NCBI RefSeq assembly: GCF_026684035.1
Contig: NZ_CP113361.1
Coordinates: forward strand, 1,860,001 to 1,924,000
Direction: 5' to 3'
DNA length: 64,000 nucleotides
DNA from: Methanogenium organophilum
GTDB taxonomy: Archaea; Halobacteriota; Methanomicrobia; Methanomicrobiales; Methanomicrobiaceae
Each line of letters starts with the position of its first letter. The first letter of the stretch is position 1. Position numbers and translations under genes: made by a program. Below the pieces are notes generated by a model. That model was given only the letters and a program-made list of their open reading frames with translations. It did not search any database and was not told the origin of the DNA. Of this stretch, positions 7,661 to 15,995 are shown piece by piece.

Positions 7661-8821
7661 ATGAAATATCTGATTATCCTTGGCGACGGAATGGCTGACT
7701 GGCCCAACGAAGCACTTGACAATAAGACACCGCTTGCATACGCCAACATTCCGAATATGGATAGGATTGCCCGCGTTGGACGCTCCGGAATGCTGAAGAC
7801 AGTAAAAGACGGGTTTGAACCCGGCAGTGACATAGCAAATCTCTCTGTTCTGGGGTATGATCCGGCCCTCTACTATACCGGAAGGGGTGCCCTTGAGGCC
7901 GTCTCGATGGGTATTGATCTTGACGAAGACGATATTGCCTACCGTTGCAATCTGGTGACAGTGACAGACGGGGTGATGCGTGACTTCTCGGCAGGCCACA
8001 TCACATCAGAGGAGGGAGCGGCCCTTCTCTCCGCCCTTGATGCCGCACTGCCGGATGTGTCGCTTTATCCCGGTGTCTCATATCGCAATCTCTTGGTTGT
8101 GCCCGCCGGGGCGGGTGCAGAAACAACCCCGCCGCATGACATAGTGGACGAGGAGATTGCAGAACATCTGCCGGAAGGCGGAGACGCATCTCTGCTTGCT
8201 GAGTGTGTTCGGGTAAGCAGGGAGGTCTTTGCAGATCACCCGGTAAACCAAAAGCGCATTGCAGAGGGCAAGGTGCCTGCGACCCAGATCTGGCCGTGGT
8301 CCGGAGGAAAAAAGCCACAACTGCCGTCCTTTGAAGAGCGGTATGGCGTCCGTGGCGCGATGATATCTGCCGTTGACCTGCTGAACGGTATCGCCCGGTG
8401 TGCAGGTATGGATGTTGTCACAGTCCCCGGTGCAACAGGCTACCTGGACACGGATTACATGGCAAAAGCACGGTATGCGGTTCGCGCACTGGAGACGGCT
8501 GACTTCGTGTACATGCATGTGGAAGCGCCTGATGAGGCGGGCCACCTCGGGAGCGCGGAAGAGAAGGTGCTGGCCATTGAACGGCTTGACGAGGCGGTCA
8601 GCTACATTCTGGACCATGTGGAAGGAGTAATTGCGCTTCTGCCCGATCATCCGACACCGCTTGCCCTGAAGACACACACGAGCGACCCGGTGCCGTTTGC
8701 CGTGATGGGGCTGGGGACAGACGACGTGGACTCGTATTCAGAAGATGCGGCGGAGAAGGGGTCATTCGGGCTGATGGATGCCCTGGACTTCATTCCGATG
8801 CTGACTGCAAAACGGGAATAA
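7661..8821 (+). CDS. apgM: 2,3-bisphosphoglycerate-independent phosphoglycerate mutase, archaeal type
   Basis: A 386-residue enzyme interconverting 3- and 2-phosphoglycerate in glycolysis/gluconeogenesis. It belongs to the alkaline-phosphatase superfamily: metal-binding LGDGMADWP at residues 7-15 and the serine nucleophile at S62 within GSDIANLSVLGYDP. The C-terminal metal site EAPDEAGHLG is present. Length and motifs fit the archaeal apgM family. The ATG at 7661 has a purine-rich AGAGGAA about 7 nt upstream. Confidence 0.92.
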   Translation: MKYLIILGDGMADWPNEALDNKTPLAYANIPNMDRIARVGRSGMLKTVKDGFEPGSDIANLSVLGYDPALYYTGRGALEAVSMGIDLDEDDIAYRCNLVTVTDGVMRDFSAGHITSEEGAALLSALDAALPDVSLYPGVSYRNLLVVPAGAGAETTPPHDIVDEEIAEHLPEGGDASLLAECVRVSREVFADHPVNQKRIAEGKVPATQIWPWSGGKKPQLPSFEERYGVRGAMISAVDLLNGIARCAGMDVVTVPGATGYLDTDYMAKARYAVRALETADFVYMHVEAPDEAGHLGSAEEKVLAIERLDEAVSYILDHVEGVIALLPDHPTPLALKTHTSDPVPFAVMGLGTDDVDSYSEDAAEKGSFGLMDALDFIPMLTAKRE

Positions 8822-9081
8822 TACGACGGAAACCTATCTGAAATTCACCAGGGTATTTCGAAAAAAACTGCTGTAGAATGCGGCGGGTGCCATTAGATTT
8901 GGGCATCAGACCCCAGCATCATCATCCGGTTGTCAGTGGGGGTAACTGTCATCATCTGCCCAGGTCAGGCACCGTATGCCGTTTGCATTACTACTTCTTT
9001 TCATCAGGCGATAAATATTCGCGCCCTCCGCGGGGAAGAGATAACTACCGAAGGCAGACATATCTTATATCTGACAGCAGT

Positions 9082-9594
9082 ATGACACCGGGAAAACGAC
9101 TGACAATTGGCGTGACTGTAAACCTTGAACGGTACGAAAATCTCCGTGTGGCAGTAGAAGGGGATGTCGAGACCATTGAGGACGCAGAGAATCTCGCCCG
9201 GTATCTTGACAATGTCCTCGCAGGGTTTGGGAAAAATGATCCGGAGACCGAGAAGCAGATTTCAAACTATCGGTTTCGTGTCCTGCCCGGAAGGGGAGAT
9301 GCGGCGAATGCGACAGAGGCTGGGGTACTGCAGGAAGAGGTTCCGAGGTTTGATGCGGATCTCGTGTCAGATGCAGTGACTGCTGTGACGCCTGCCTCTG
9401 ATATACAAAAGGCCGAAGAGGCCGATACTGGTGCTTGCACGCCTTCCGCGCTGGCAAAGGAGATGTCCGGGCCTGTTTGTGCGGACTGTGGTACTCCAAT
9501 AACAAAACAGGAAGACAAGCTGGGCCGCCTCTTTGTGGACCGTCCGCTCTGCAAGTCCTGTCTGGAGGCTCTCCAGAAGGCGCAACAGCACTGA
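9082..9594 (+). CDS. Hypothetical protein with C-terminal zinc ribbon, upstream of orc1/cdc6
   Basis: A 170-residue protein of unknown function. The N-terminal ~70 residues look like a small folded domain of alternating strands and helices; residues 75-125 are acidic, low in complexity and probably a flexible linker; a zinc ribbon closes the protein, with C133xxC136 and C157xxC160. A longer frame starts at 8878, but the ATG at 9082 starts the compact domain and sits after a TATA-like CTTATATC. It ends 63 nt before orc1/cdc6 on the same strand. A nucleic-acid or replication role is only a guess from position and the zinc ribbon. Confidence 0.6.
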   Translation: MTPGKRLTIGVTVNLERYENLRVAVEGDVETIEDAENLARYLDNVLAGFGKNDPETEKQISNYRFRVLPGRGDAANATEAGVLQEEVPRFDADLVSDAVTAVTPASDIQKAEEADTGACTPSALAKEMSGPVCADCGTPITKQEDKLGRLFVDRPLCKSCLEALQKAQQH

Positions 9595-9626
9595 ACATGT
9601 GCAGGGTGAAAGCAACAAACACCTAT

Positions 9627-9637
9627 TCTTATATATC
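9627..9637 (+). promoter_or_regulatory. TATA box of orc1/cdc6
   Basis: TTCTTATATAT centred about 26 nt before the ATG at 9658 is a good archaeal TATA box and implies a leaderless transcript. It falls in the 63-nt gap after the zinc-ribbon gene, so orc1/cdc6 can be transcribed on its own. Confidence 0.5.
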
Positions 9638-9657
9638 CCGGCGCGAGATTCTCTGGT

Positions 9658-10791
9658 ATGAAGAAGAACCTGCTGATGTGGGATGAGTCGCTCTTTCAGG
9701 ACATGGAGGTCTTTGAGTTTGACTTCCTCCCCGGGCAGTTCGATTTTCGCGAGACACAGGAGCAGGAGCTTGCCTTCCAGATACAACCTGCCCTTCGAGG
9801 CGGGCGCCCCTTAAATACCATCTGCCGCGGTTTACCAGGCACCGGAAAGACGACGAGTGTTCGTAAACTCTTTTCCGAGATTGAGGAGCATACCAAAAAA
9901 ATTGTGCCGGTGCACATCAACTGTCAGATCGACAATACTAAATTTGCAATATTTTCGCAGATATTCCGGCGTATCTCCGGTCACAAAACCCCTGCATCAG
10001 GAACGTCCTTTAAGCAGGTATTTGATGCGGTCTGTAACTATCTGATTACAGAGAATGTTGTCCTCCTTGTCTGTCTTGACGATGCGAACTACCTGATGTA
10101 TGAAAACGAAATTAACAAGGTCCTCTATACTCTTCTGCGTGCACATGAGTCCTATCCCGGCGCGAAAATCGGGGTGATCACCGTGATATCGGATATGTCC
10201 GTTGACCTGATGAAGACGGTTGATGCACGGGTGGCATCTGTCTTTCAGCCGACTGACATCTACTTCCCGCCGTATGACGAGGATGAGATTAAAGAGATAC
10301 TTCGTCAGCGCATCAAGCAGGGATTCTATCCGGGGGTTATCAGTGAGGGAATGCTCACCCTCATCACTGAACAGACAATGAAGGGGGGGGATCTCCGGGT
10401 GGGAATTGACCTTCTGAAACGGGCGGGACTCAATGCAGAGAAGGACGCCCGCCGGAGTGTGGAGCGCGATGACGTGTGCCGTGCATATGAAGTATCTAAA
10501 TATCTGCATCTGACAGCGACCATCCGTGCTCTCCAATCAGAGGAACGTGCACTTCTGCGCCTGATCGCTGTCCGTTCACGTGATGAAAAGGATATGGCCG
10601 CGGGAAAGGTGCATGAGGCAGTGAAGGAATCTTCAATGAAACTAGGGTATACCCGGTTCTATGAAATGGTGAAAAAATTTGATTCCATGCGTCTGATAAA
10701 TCTGCACTACCGGGAAGGGCGGGGGAGGACACGGCTGATCACAATTCGGTATGATCCGGACCGTGTCATAGAAGCGATTGATAGCTGCTGA
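9658..10791 (+). CDS. orc1/cdc6: Orc1/Cdc6 replication initiator AAA+ ATPase
   Basis: A 377-residue initiator that binds the replication origin and loads the MCM helicase. The Walker A loop GLPGTGKTT is at residues 59-67, the Walker B acidic pair at D141/D142 (written LDDAN rather than the more common LDE/LDD-E), and a sensor region DARVASVF follows. A C-terminal winged-helix part covers about 290-377. Length is close to the usual 380-420. Initiator genes often sit next to an origin, but I could not see a convincing repeated origin-recognition box in the flanking gaps. Confidence 0.88.
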   Translation: MKKNLLMWDESLFQDMEVFEFDFLPGQFDFRETQEQELAFQIQPALRGGRPLNTICRGLPGTGKTTSVRKLFSEIEEHTKKIVPVHINCQIDNTKFAIFSQIFRRISGHKTPASGTSFKQVFDAVCNYLITENVVLLVCLDDANYLMYENEINKVLYTLLRAHESYPGAKIGVITVISDMSVDLMKTVDARVASVFQPTDIYFPPYDEDEIKEILRQRIKQGFYPGVISEGMLTLITEQTMKGGDLRVGIDLLKRAGLNAEKDARRSVERDDVCRAYEVSKYLHLTATIRALQSEERALLRLIAVRSRDEKDMAAGKVHEAVKESSMKLGYTRFYEMVKKFDSMRLINLHYREGRGRTRLITIRYDPDRVIEAIDSC

Positions 10792-10841
10792 CTTCACCAA
10801 TTAACAATCCTTATCTATTTTGCTCAAGCAATGTATGCGTT

Positions 10842-10846
10842 AGGAG
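10842..10846 (+). promoter_or_regulatory. Ribosome binding site of mch
   Basis: AGGAG lies 9 nt before the ATG at 10856 and supports that start. An AT-rich TTATCTATTTT at 10811-10821 is a candidate TATA box for the gene. Confidence 0.5.
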
Positions 10847-10855
10847 ATTTCTCTC

Positions 10856-11803
10856 ATGATCAGCATTAATGAACTTGCACTTGAGCTCTTTGAGGAGCTT
10901 GCAGAGTATCCGGAAGACTTCAATGCAGTCTTCCATCAGCTTGACAACGGAGCACGCATCGTTGACTGTGGTGTTCAGGCAAAAGGCGGCTATGCCGCAG
11001 GAAAGCGCTTCACTGAGATCTGTATGGGTGGCCTTGCTGAAGTATCATTCCGGATGGGCCAGATAAACCATGTCCCGATGCCCTTCATCGATGTCAACAC
11101 TGATTTCCCGTCACTTGCGTGCCTTGGTGCACAGGAAGCAGGGTGGAGGATCACCCACGAGAAGTATTTCGCGATGGGCAGCGGCCCGGCCCGCGCTCTT
11201 TCCCGCAACCCGAAGGAGTGCTATGAGCTCATAGAGTACGAAGACGACTGTGACTATGCAGTCATCTGCCTTGAGTCTGATACACTCCCGAACGAGGCAG
11301 TGATGCAGAAGATTGCAGACGGATGCAACGTCGATGTCGCAAATGTCTGTGCAGTTGTTGCACCGACTGCATCCGTTGTCGGTTCCATCCAGGTGGCAGG
11401 CCGTTGTGTTGAGACAGCAATCTACCGCCTTGAACAGCTCCACTACGACCCGAAGAAGGTCATCTGTGCATGCGGTTCAGCTCCTGTACCTCCGGTGAAG
11501 TCGGACTCCACCAAGGCAATGGGCTGCACCAATGATGCCACTATCTACTTCGGTCAGATTAACCTGACCATCGACGGTGCTGATATCGCAGACTATGTCG
11601 ATAAGATCCCGTCCAATACCTCCTCTTCCTACGGCAAACCGTTCTACGACACATTCAAGGAGGCAAACTTCGACTTCTTCAAGATTGACCAGGGTCTCTT
11701 TGCACCCGCAGAGGTTACAATCAATGAAGTCTCAGAGGGGAAGGTATACCGCTGTGGTGCAGTAAACCCCGAAGTGACTCTTCAGTCCTTCGGCTACCTC
11801 TGA
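10856..11803 (+). CDS. mch: Methenyltetrahydromethanopterin cyclohydrolase
   Basis: A 315-residue enzyme of the CO2-to-methane pathway: it interconverts N5-formyl- and N5,N10-methenyl-tetrahydromethanopterin. The whole protein matches the archaeal Mch family, including VDCGVQAKGGYAAG near the N-terminus and a conserved central AVVAPTASVVGSIQVAGR. Length is normal. It stands alone with its own Shine-Dalgarno and a T-rich run after the stop, so it is probably monocistronic and highly expressed. Base usage is richer in C-ending codons than the neighbours, consistent with high expression. Confidence 0.96.
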   Translation: MISINELALELFEELAEYPEDFNAVFHQLDNGARIVDCGVQAKGGYAAGKRFTEICMGGLAEVSFRMGQINHVPMPFIDVNTDFPSLACLGAQEAGWRITHEKYFAMGSGPARALSRNPKECYELIEYEDDCDYAVICLESDTLPNEAVMQKIADGCNVDVANVCAVVAPTASVVGSIQVAGRCVETAIYRLEQLHYDPKKVICACGSAPVPPVKSDSTKAMGCTNDATIYFGQINLTIDGADIADYVDKIPSNTSSSYGKPFYDTFKEANFDFFKIDQGLFAPAEVTINEVSEGKVYRCGAVNPEVTLQSFGYL

Positions 11804-11808
11804 ATAAT

Positions 11809-11820
11809 CCTTTTTTCTTT
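11809..11820 (+). terminator. T-rich terminator after mch
   Basis: A run CCTTTTTTCTTT begins 5 nt after the mch stop codon. Archaeal RNA polymerase terminates at such oligo-T tracts without a required hairpin. Confidence 0.5.
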
Positions 11821-12000
11821 GGTTCCGCATTATCTGTCCGTTTCTTATCAGGGTTAGCCGTGCCTGTTGGTATCTGGTCCGCATTCATATGGATGGCTGG
11901 TGCAGAAACGTCTATATTGTATCCCAATTGTGCTGAATGATTGATTTTTTCGGAAAAACTGTTTCGTTATCTTTTTTGCTTCCCATTCAGATTCAGAAAG

Positions 12001-12195
12001 ATGACACATACACACTGCAAAAAGCACCCGGAAATTCTTGCAACCTCTTCATGTAAGACCTGTAAAAATGGTTGCTGTGATGACTGCATGGGTCCCATGG
12101 GGGTTTGCAGATCCTGCTGGTTTAAGATCGTGGCAGTGGTTTTTATTGTTATGATGGTGAGTGCCTCGGTTGTCTGGTCCTTCTGGGGATTTTAA
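12001..12195 (+). CDS. Small zinc-binding protein with one membrane anchor
   Basis: A 64-residue protein. The N-terminal part holds many cysteines and histidines (CKKHPE, SCKTCKNGCCDDC, CRSC) in a B-box-like arrangement for one or two zinc ions; residues about 42-60 form a single hydrophobic membrane segment. The cysteine-rich head would face the cytoplasm. An alternative TTG start 20 codons upstream (11941) is possible but adds only a basic, aromatic-rich extension. Function unknown; such B-box plus membrane proteins are known but uncharacterised. Confidence 0.6.
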   Translation: MTHTHCKKHPEILATSSCKTCKNGCCDDCMGPMGVCRSCWFKIVAVVFIVMMVSASVVWSFWGF

Positions 12196-12463
12196 TCCCG
12201 ACTGCTTCAATCATTTTTTTTGAATGTGCGTCACAATGGATTTGGATAACGAACGGTTGTTAGCACGTTCATGCATCTCTGATATTTTGTATGTGGATGA
12301 TGTGATCTGGAACGGGAAACCCGGCAATATGAAAATATGTGGAAGCGCGGGAACCAATGTGATGGGTGGGGTGAATGAGTGTGATGGTAAGAGCATGCAC
12401 AACATTCATTAAGACCTGTTTCTGTCTTTGTCCTGCAGGATTCTGTGCATGAATGCCCTTTTC

Positions 12464-12742
12464 TCACACCATGAGAAAGAGGGATACAAACCAGATGATT
12501 GCACCACAGTGGAGTATGAGAAAGAACGGGACTACCTTAAACTTCAGTTTTTGTGTCTTATGGCGGAACTTCCGCATGCCTGCGTACGCACCGAAAGGCC
12601 CGAGGAATGCTGCGATGATGAGTGTCTTCTCCGGGGTGCGCCATGCACCGTTTTCTGCCTTGCGTTTGTCCCGTCCGTAGACAAGAAATGCGATGATATT
12701 TACCACGACGTAGAGGGCCGCGAAGATGATGAAGGTATCCAT
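12464..12742 (-). CDS. DUF1294 small membrane protein
   Basis: A 92-residue membrane protein. After a first membrane helix (residues 3-22) comes the DUF1294 hallmark YGRDKRKAENGAWRTPE, then a second segment with GPFGAYAGMRKFRHKTQKLKF, and a last helix. These match the DUF1294 family, whose function is unknown. A longer frame reaches to 12997, but its first 85 residues look non-coding and the ATG at 12742 begins exactly at the family's usual N-terminus. Confidence 0.8.
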   Translation of the reverse strand: MDTFIIFAALYVVVNIIAFLVYGRDKRKAENGAWRTPEKTLIIAAFLGPFGAYAGMRKFRHKTQKLKFKVVPFFLILHCGAIIWFVSLFLMV

Positions 12743-13007
12743 AGGGTGTAATTCCTTTCGTTTTTCCGGGAGAGGGGTGATGAGAGATAGTCCAATGGCC
12801 CAATGGCACAATAGGGAAACCAAACCCGGCGAATGTCGTTTTATAGATCTGTGGCGGCGTATGTTATATAGGCAGCAGAAATGAACGGGAGGGGCTGTCA
12901 AAATGAGATCTCCGGGATGTATTCTGTCTGTTAGCAATTCCGTCCAGAGGAATACACAAGGCTTAATATCTTTGAAAAAAATGAATTTAAGGCACAACGT
13001 GCATACA

Positions 13008-13081
13008 GGGCTTGTGGTCTAGTTGGTTATGACATCGCCTTTACACGGCGAAGATCCCCGGTTCGAATCCGGGCAGGCCCA
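13008..13081 (+). tRNA. tRNA-Val (anticodon UAC)
   Basis: A full cloverleaf folds from this segment: the acceptor GGGCTTG pairs with CAGGCCC with one G-U pair, the anticodon stem TCGCC/GGCGA closes a TTTACAC loop with TAC at 13042-13044, and the T arm CCCGG-TTCGAAT-CCGGG is perfect. The discriminator is A at 13081. No intron and no encoded CCA. It would read GUA and, by wobble, other Val codons. Confidence 0.96.
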
Positions 13082-13090
13082 CTCGTTATC

Positions 13091-13117
13091 ATTTTTTGTG
13101 TTGATTTACCTTTTTTA
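13091..13117 (+). terminator. Two T6 tracts after tRNA-Val
   Basis: T runs at 13092-13097 and 13111-13116 lie just downstream of the tRNA and are the expected termination signal for the archaeal polymerase. Confidence 0.5.
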
Positions 13118-13228
13118 CCGGAGCTAATTACGATTTATCTAAATCATCCCATGAGTGTTGGAATATACTTATGGAATGAAATCGGCTAATGTCCGATATA
13201 CTCTTTAACTGAAGTATTAATCTGACTT

Positions 13229-13714
13229 TCAGGCCACCGGCACATAAATCTCTGTCAGAATATCCTCCTCTGCCACCTCCATCGGGTCATTTACATATAT
13301 TTCCCGAATCGGGCCGGTGACCTCCTTGCCGTGTTCAGCCATCCATGCGAAGATCTTATTGTAGGTTGTCTCTGATGCTGCATACGGGCCTTTATGGACG
13401 GCTTTCACCATTTTTCCGCCAGGAAGTTCGTAACATTTTGCTCCTTTCGGACTGTTTTCTGTAATTTCAATGGACGCCGCCACTGGGAGTGCTACTTCAA
13501 TGTCGGCGTTTCCCTCTTCTGCTGCCCGCATCGCCTCTTCCGGGGATGTTTCATGGCAGACAAAGACTGGCATGCCGATAATCTCAATTCCTTCCTGCTC
13601 CACGTAGAGAAAGAGCTCCATAATCATCTCAGGGATCTGTTCCTGATAAAATCCGCGGCGTCGCATGCCAAGGACGGTCTGCGCAGCCACGTCGGTTATG
13701 GTAATATCTGTCAT
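13229..13714 (-). CDS. GyrI-like effector-binding domain protein
   Basis: A 161-residue stand-alone GyrI-like (AraC effector-binding) domain. It opens with a strand leading into VLGMRRRGFYQEQIPEMIMEL and ends with the typical IREIYVNDPMEVAEEDILTEIYVPV, the segment in which a conserved glutamate often lines the small-molecule pocket. No DNA-binding domain is attached, so it may act as a ligand-binding or hydrolase-like protein rather than a regulator. It is monocistronic, facing the tRNA gene. Confidence 0.8.
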   Translation of the reverse strand: MTDITITDVAAQTVLGMRRRGFYQEQIPEMIMELFLYVEQEGIEIIGMPVFVCHETSPEEAMRAAEEGNADIEVALPVAASIEITENSPKGAKCYELPGGKMVKAVHKGPYAASETTYNKIFAWMAEHGKEVTGPIREIYVNDPMEVAEEDILTEIYVPVA

Positions 13715-13883
13715 AGTTGTTCGTTTTGTGAATCGCAGGGCGTGCTATTTATGCATTGGCCCGGCGGAGTGAAAGTGAAAACTAGTTTCAGGCTGCCCAT
13801 GTGCAGGAGCATTGGGATATCTCACTGTTGTTGTTTATCTCTGATTGTGAGAAGTAATTAAAAAATAAGAGAATCCGGAAAAA

Positions 13884-14648
13884 TTAAACTCCCGCAAAGA
13901 TTACGGAAAATGTTTCTGCATCTTCCGCCGTCTCTTCCCATGGGCGTCCATACCCTGCGTCAAAATTGCCGGACGGCTCGCCGTCAAAAGTCACGAGCCA
14001 CTTGTGAATACCGCCTGCACCGGAAATAGGTATTTCTGAGTAAGGTGGGACGAATGAGTCTGTGACAATTTCTGCACTGCCGGAGACGGACGCATTCCAC
14101 TGGTATCCGGTCGTCGGGTTCTCATCCAGTGTGACAAGCACAGCATCGCCCTTTGACACAGAGATAGTCGTGCCGTTATTCGCGCTGATAACATCCACCA
14201 CCGTCGTCCCTTCCGGAGCCACGTAGAAGGTGATCGTGTAGGTCTCATCATCCGGATGGGCGTCCTCCCACGGACGGACGTATACGGCGCTGAATGTCAC
14301 GATTCCCGTCACCTTCGGCTCCAGTGCCCAGACATGGGTCCCTCCGGCACCAGGCCGCTCCTCTTCGGGCGGGACGTATGCATCACTCGTGATAGCAAGG
14401 CCGTCAGCATTAGTCACATTCCAGGAGTACCCGGTGGTAGGGTTCTCCGGAAGTGTTATCCGGATCTCGGTTTGCATGTCAACGGGAATGATGTCATCGT
14501 TGTTGTTTTGCCCAACAAGGACGATTTTGTCCTGCACCGCAACGGGTGTCGGTGTTTCTCCTCCTGCTGTCTCAGTCGTAGTGCACCCTGCCGCACAGAG
14601 AATGCCTGCAAGGGCGACTGCCATCAGAATTCCATATACTGGTTTCAT
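13884..14648 (-). CDS. Lipoprotein with two chagasin-type (I42) protease-inhibitor domains
   Basis: A 254-residue secreted lipoprotein: a signal peptide ends at a lipobox-like AAGC with cysteine 22, then a Thr/Pro-rich spacer. Two chagasin-like domains follow at about 42-145 and 150-254. Each shows the inhibitor loops NPTTGY (69-74 and 177-182), a GAGGxH loop, and RPWE (125-128 and 235-238). Chagasins inhibit papain-family cysteine proteases from outside the cell. The tandem arrangement suggests an internal duplication. Likely anchored on the cell surface. Confidence 0.85.
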   Translation of the reverse strand: MKPVYGILMAVALAGILCAAGCTTTETAGGETPTPVAVQDKIVLVGQNNNDDIIPVDMQTEIRITLPENPTTGYSWNVTNADGLAITSDAYVPPEEERPGAGGTHVWALEPKVTGIVTFSAVYVRPWEDAHPDDETYTITFYVAPEGTTVVDVISANNGTTISVSKGDAVLVTLDENPTTGYQWNASVSGSAEIVTDSFVPPYSEIPISGAGGIHKWLVTFDGEPSGNFDAGYGRPWEETAEDAETFSVIFAGV

Positions 14649-14762
14649 AGGCGCTCAGTGGAATATGGATGGGAAGATTGATAAATCAAGCGATAATTAC
14701 GAAATATTTGGCACTCATGGCTCGCTTATGCAAAAAAAGAGGAATTATGTGTTTTTCTACTG

Positions 14763-15995
14763 TTACCGCTTTCGCCACAGCACAAGAAGGAGCAGCACGC
14801 CGAGGGCGACAACCGCCCAGAGGAATATGTAGTAGTATGGTGTTTCATCAGCTTCTGTGCGGGCCATCAGAGCAATGTGGGCGGGTTCTGTCACAGTCAT
14901 CTGCAGTATCTGTGAACCCTCTTCTGATACGTCCGGAACTGCCATCAACACCGGCTCCGTGCCATCCGTCCGGTAGATTCCATAGGTATTCCCCGCAATT
15001 CCGGGCAGCTCTGCCGGAATGTCTGCCTCGATGGTGACCGATGGCGCTTCGGCAGACTCTGCCGCGGAGATGAAGGTGATGTTCATTGCGTCGCCGAAGA
15101 GCTGGTATCCCTCGGGCGGGGTATATGTGTCAGCAAGGAGACCGAAGTCCCGGCCGCTCACGGTATATGGGTCACAGCAGTATGTGGTGTTTGAGAAGAT
15201 GTCTGCTGCGAAGTACGTCGGTCCCTCAAGAGACGGAGTCTCTACCGAGCAGCCGGACGCCGCATAGAACTGGATGTACTGGATGACATCCGAAAATGCC
15301 GACCCGGTGATGGAGCAGTCAGTGATGCCTACGCCCAGAATCCCTGCACCGTTCCCTGTAAAGGTGGTATTGGTTATCTCACAGCGCTCAGCATTCTCTG
15401 CGAGAATCCCCAGTTCTGCACCCATGAGGTGGACGCCCTCCAGTGCCGTATCCTCCGTGTCCCGGAGGGTGATTCCGATGCCGTCCGCGGTGACCTGGCA
15501 CCCGGATATCTTCGTCCCCATGCAGAACATGGTTTCAATACCGGTCTGCGCAGCCATTACCTGTGTGGTGGCAAGGGTGCTCTCATTACACCTGCTGCAG
15601 AGGATCCCCACACCATCGCTGATCACCCTGCAGTCCCGGACCACAAGCCCATCCGTCTGGTTTGCGATGATACCTACGCCCGCCGCAGTGCACGCCAGAT
15701 TCCGGATGATCACATCATCTGCGGTCACAGAGAGGGCCGTGGTGTCCCCGGCAGTGCCAATCGTTGCCCCTTCCTCCCCGGAGACTGTGACCGGGACGCC
15801 AATCACCACTCCGCCGGGATAGGTGCCGGCTCGTACCACGATCTCATCCCCGGGCGCCGCTGCATCCAGTGCCTGATGCAGGTCTGTATATGCACCTCCA
15901 TCCGGTGCAACCGTGAGGGTCGCCCCCTGGACCCCGCCCATCGCGATAAGGATACAGAGAAGGACGGCGAGTACACGTGCTGCCTTTTCGGTCAT
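14763..15995 (-). CDS. Surface right-handed beta-helix (NosD-like) protein
   Basis: A 410-residue exported protein: signal peptide (1-24), then TLTVAPDGGAYTDLHQALDAAAPGDEIVV, the standard opening of NosD/pectate-lyase-type beta-helix proteins, with helix turns to about residue 250. A smaller beta-rich domain follows, and a C-terminal membrane helix (about 387-405) ends in WRKR, anchoring it outside. It is the last gene of a three-gene operon and overlaps the preceding stop by 4 nt (ATGA). Such proteins bind or process surface polysaccharide; no enzyme activity can be assigned. Confidence 0.75.
   Translation of the reverse strand: MTEKAARVLAVLLCILIAMGGVQGATLTVAPDGGAYTDLHQALDAAAPGDEIVVRAGTYPGGVVIGVPVTVSGEEGATIGTAGDTTALSVTADDVIIRNLACTAAGVGIIANQTDGLVVRDCRVISDGVGILCSRCNESTLATTQVMAAQTGIETMFCMGTKISGCQVTADGIGITLRDTEDTALEGVHLMGAELGILAENAERCEITNTTFTGNGAGILGVGITDCSITGSAFSDVIQYIQFYAASGCSVETPSLEGPTYFAADIFSNTTYCCDPYTVSGRDFGLLADTYTPPEGYQLFGDAMNITFISAAESAEAPSVTIEADIPAELPGIAGNTYGIYRTDGTEPVLMAVPDVSEEGSQILQMTVTEPAHIALMARTEADETPYYYIFLWAVVALGVLLLLVLWRKR

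Noticed and set aside
8822-9081. Replication origin beside orc1/cdc6
   Set aside because: No repeated or inverted origin-recognition boxes stand out in this gap or the 63-nt gap before the initiator. Only a skew or marker-frequency test could settle it.
12743-12997. N-terminal extension of the DUF1294 protein
   Set aside because: The 85 extra residues look non-coding and the family starts at 12742.
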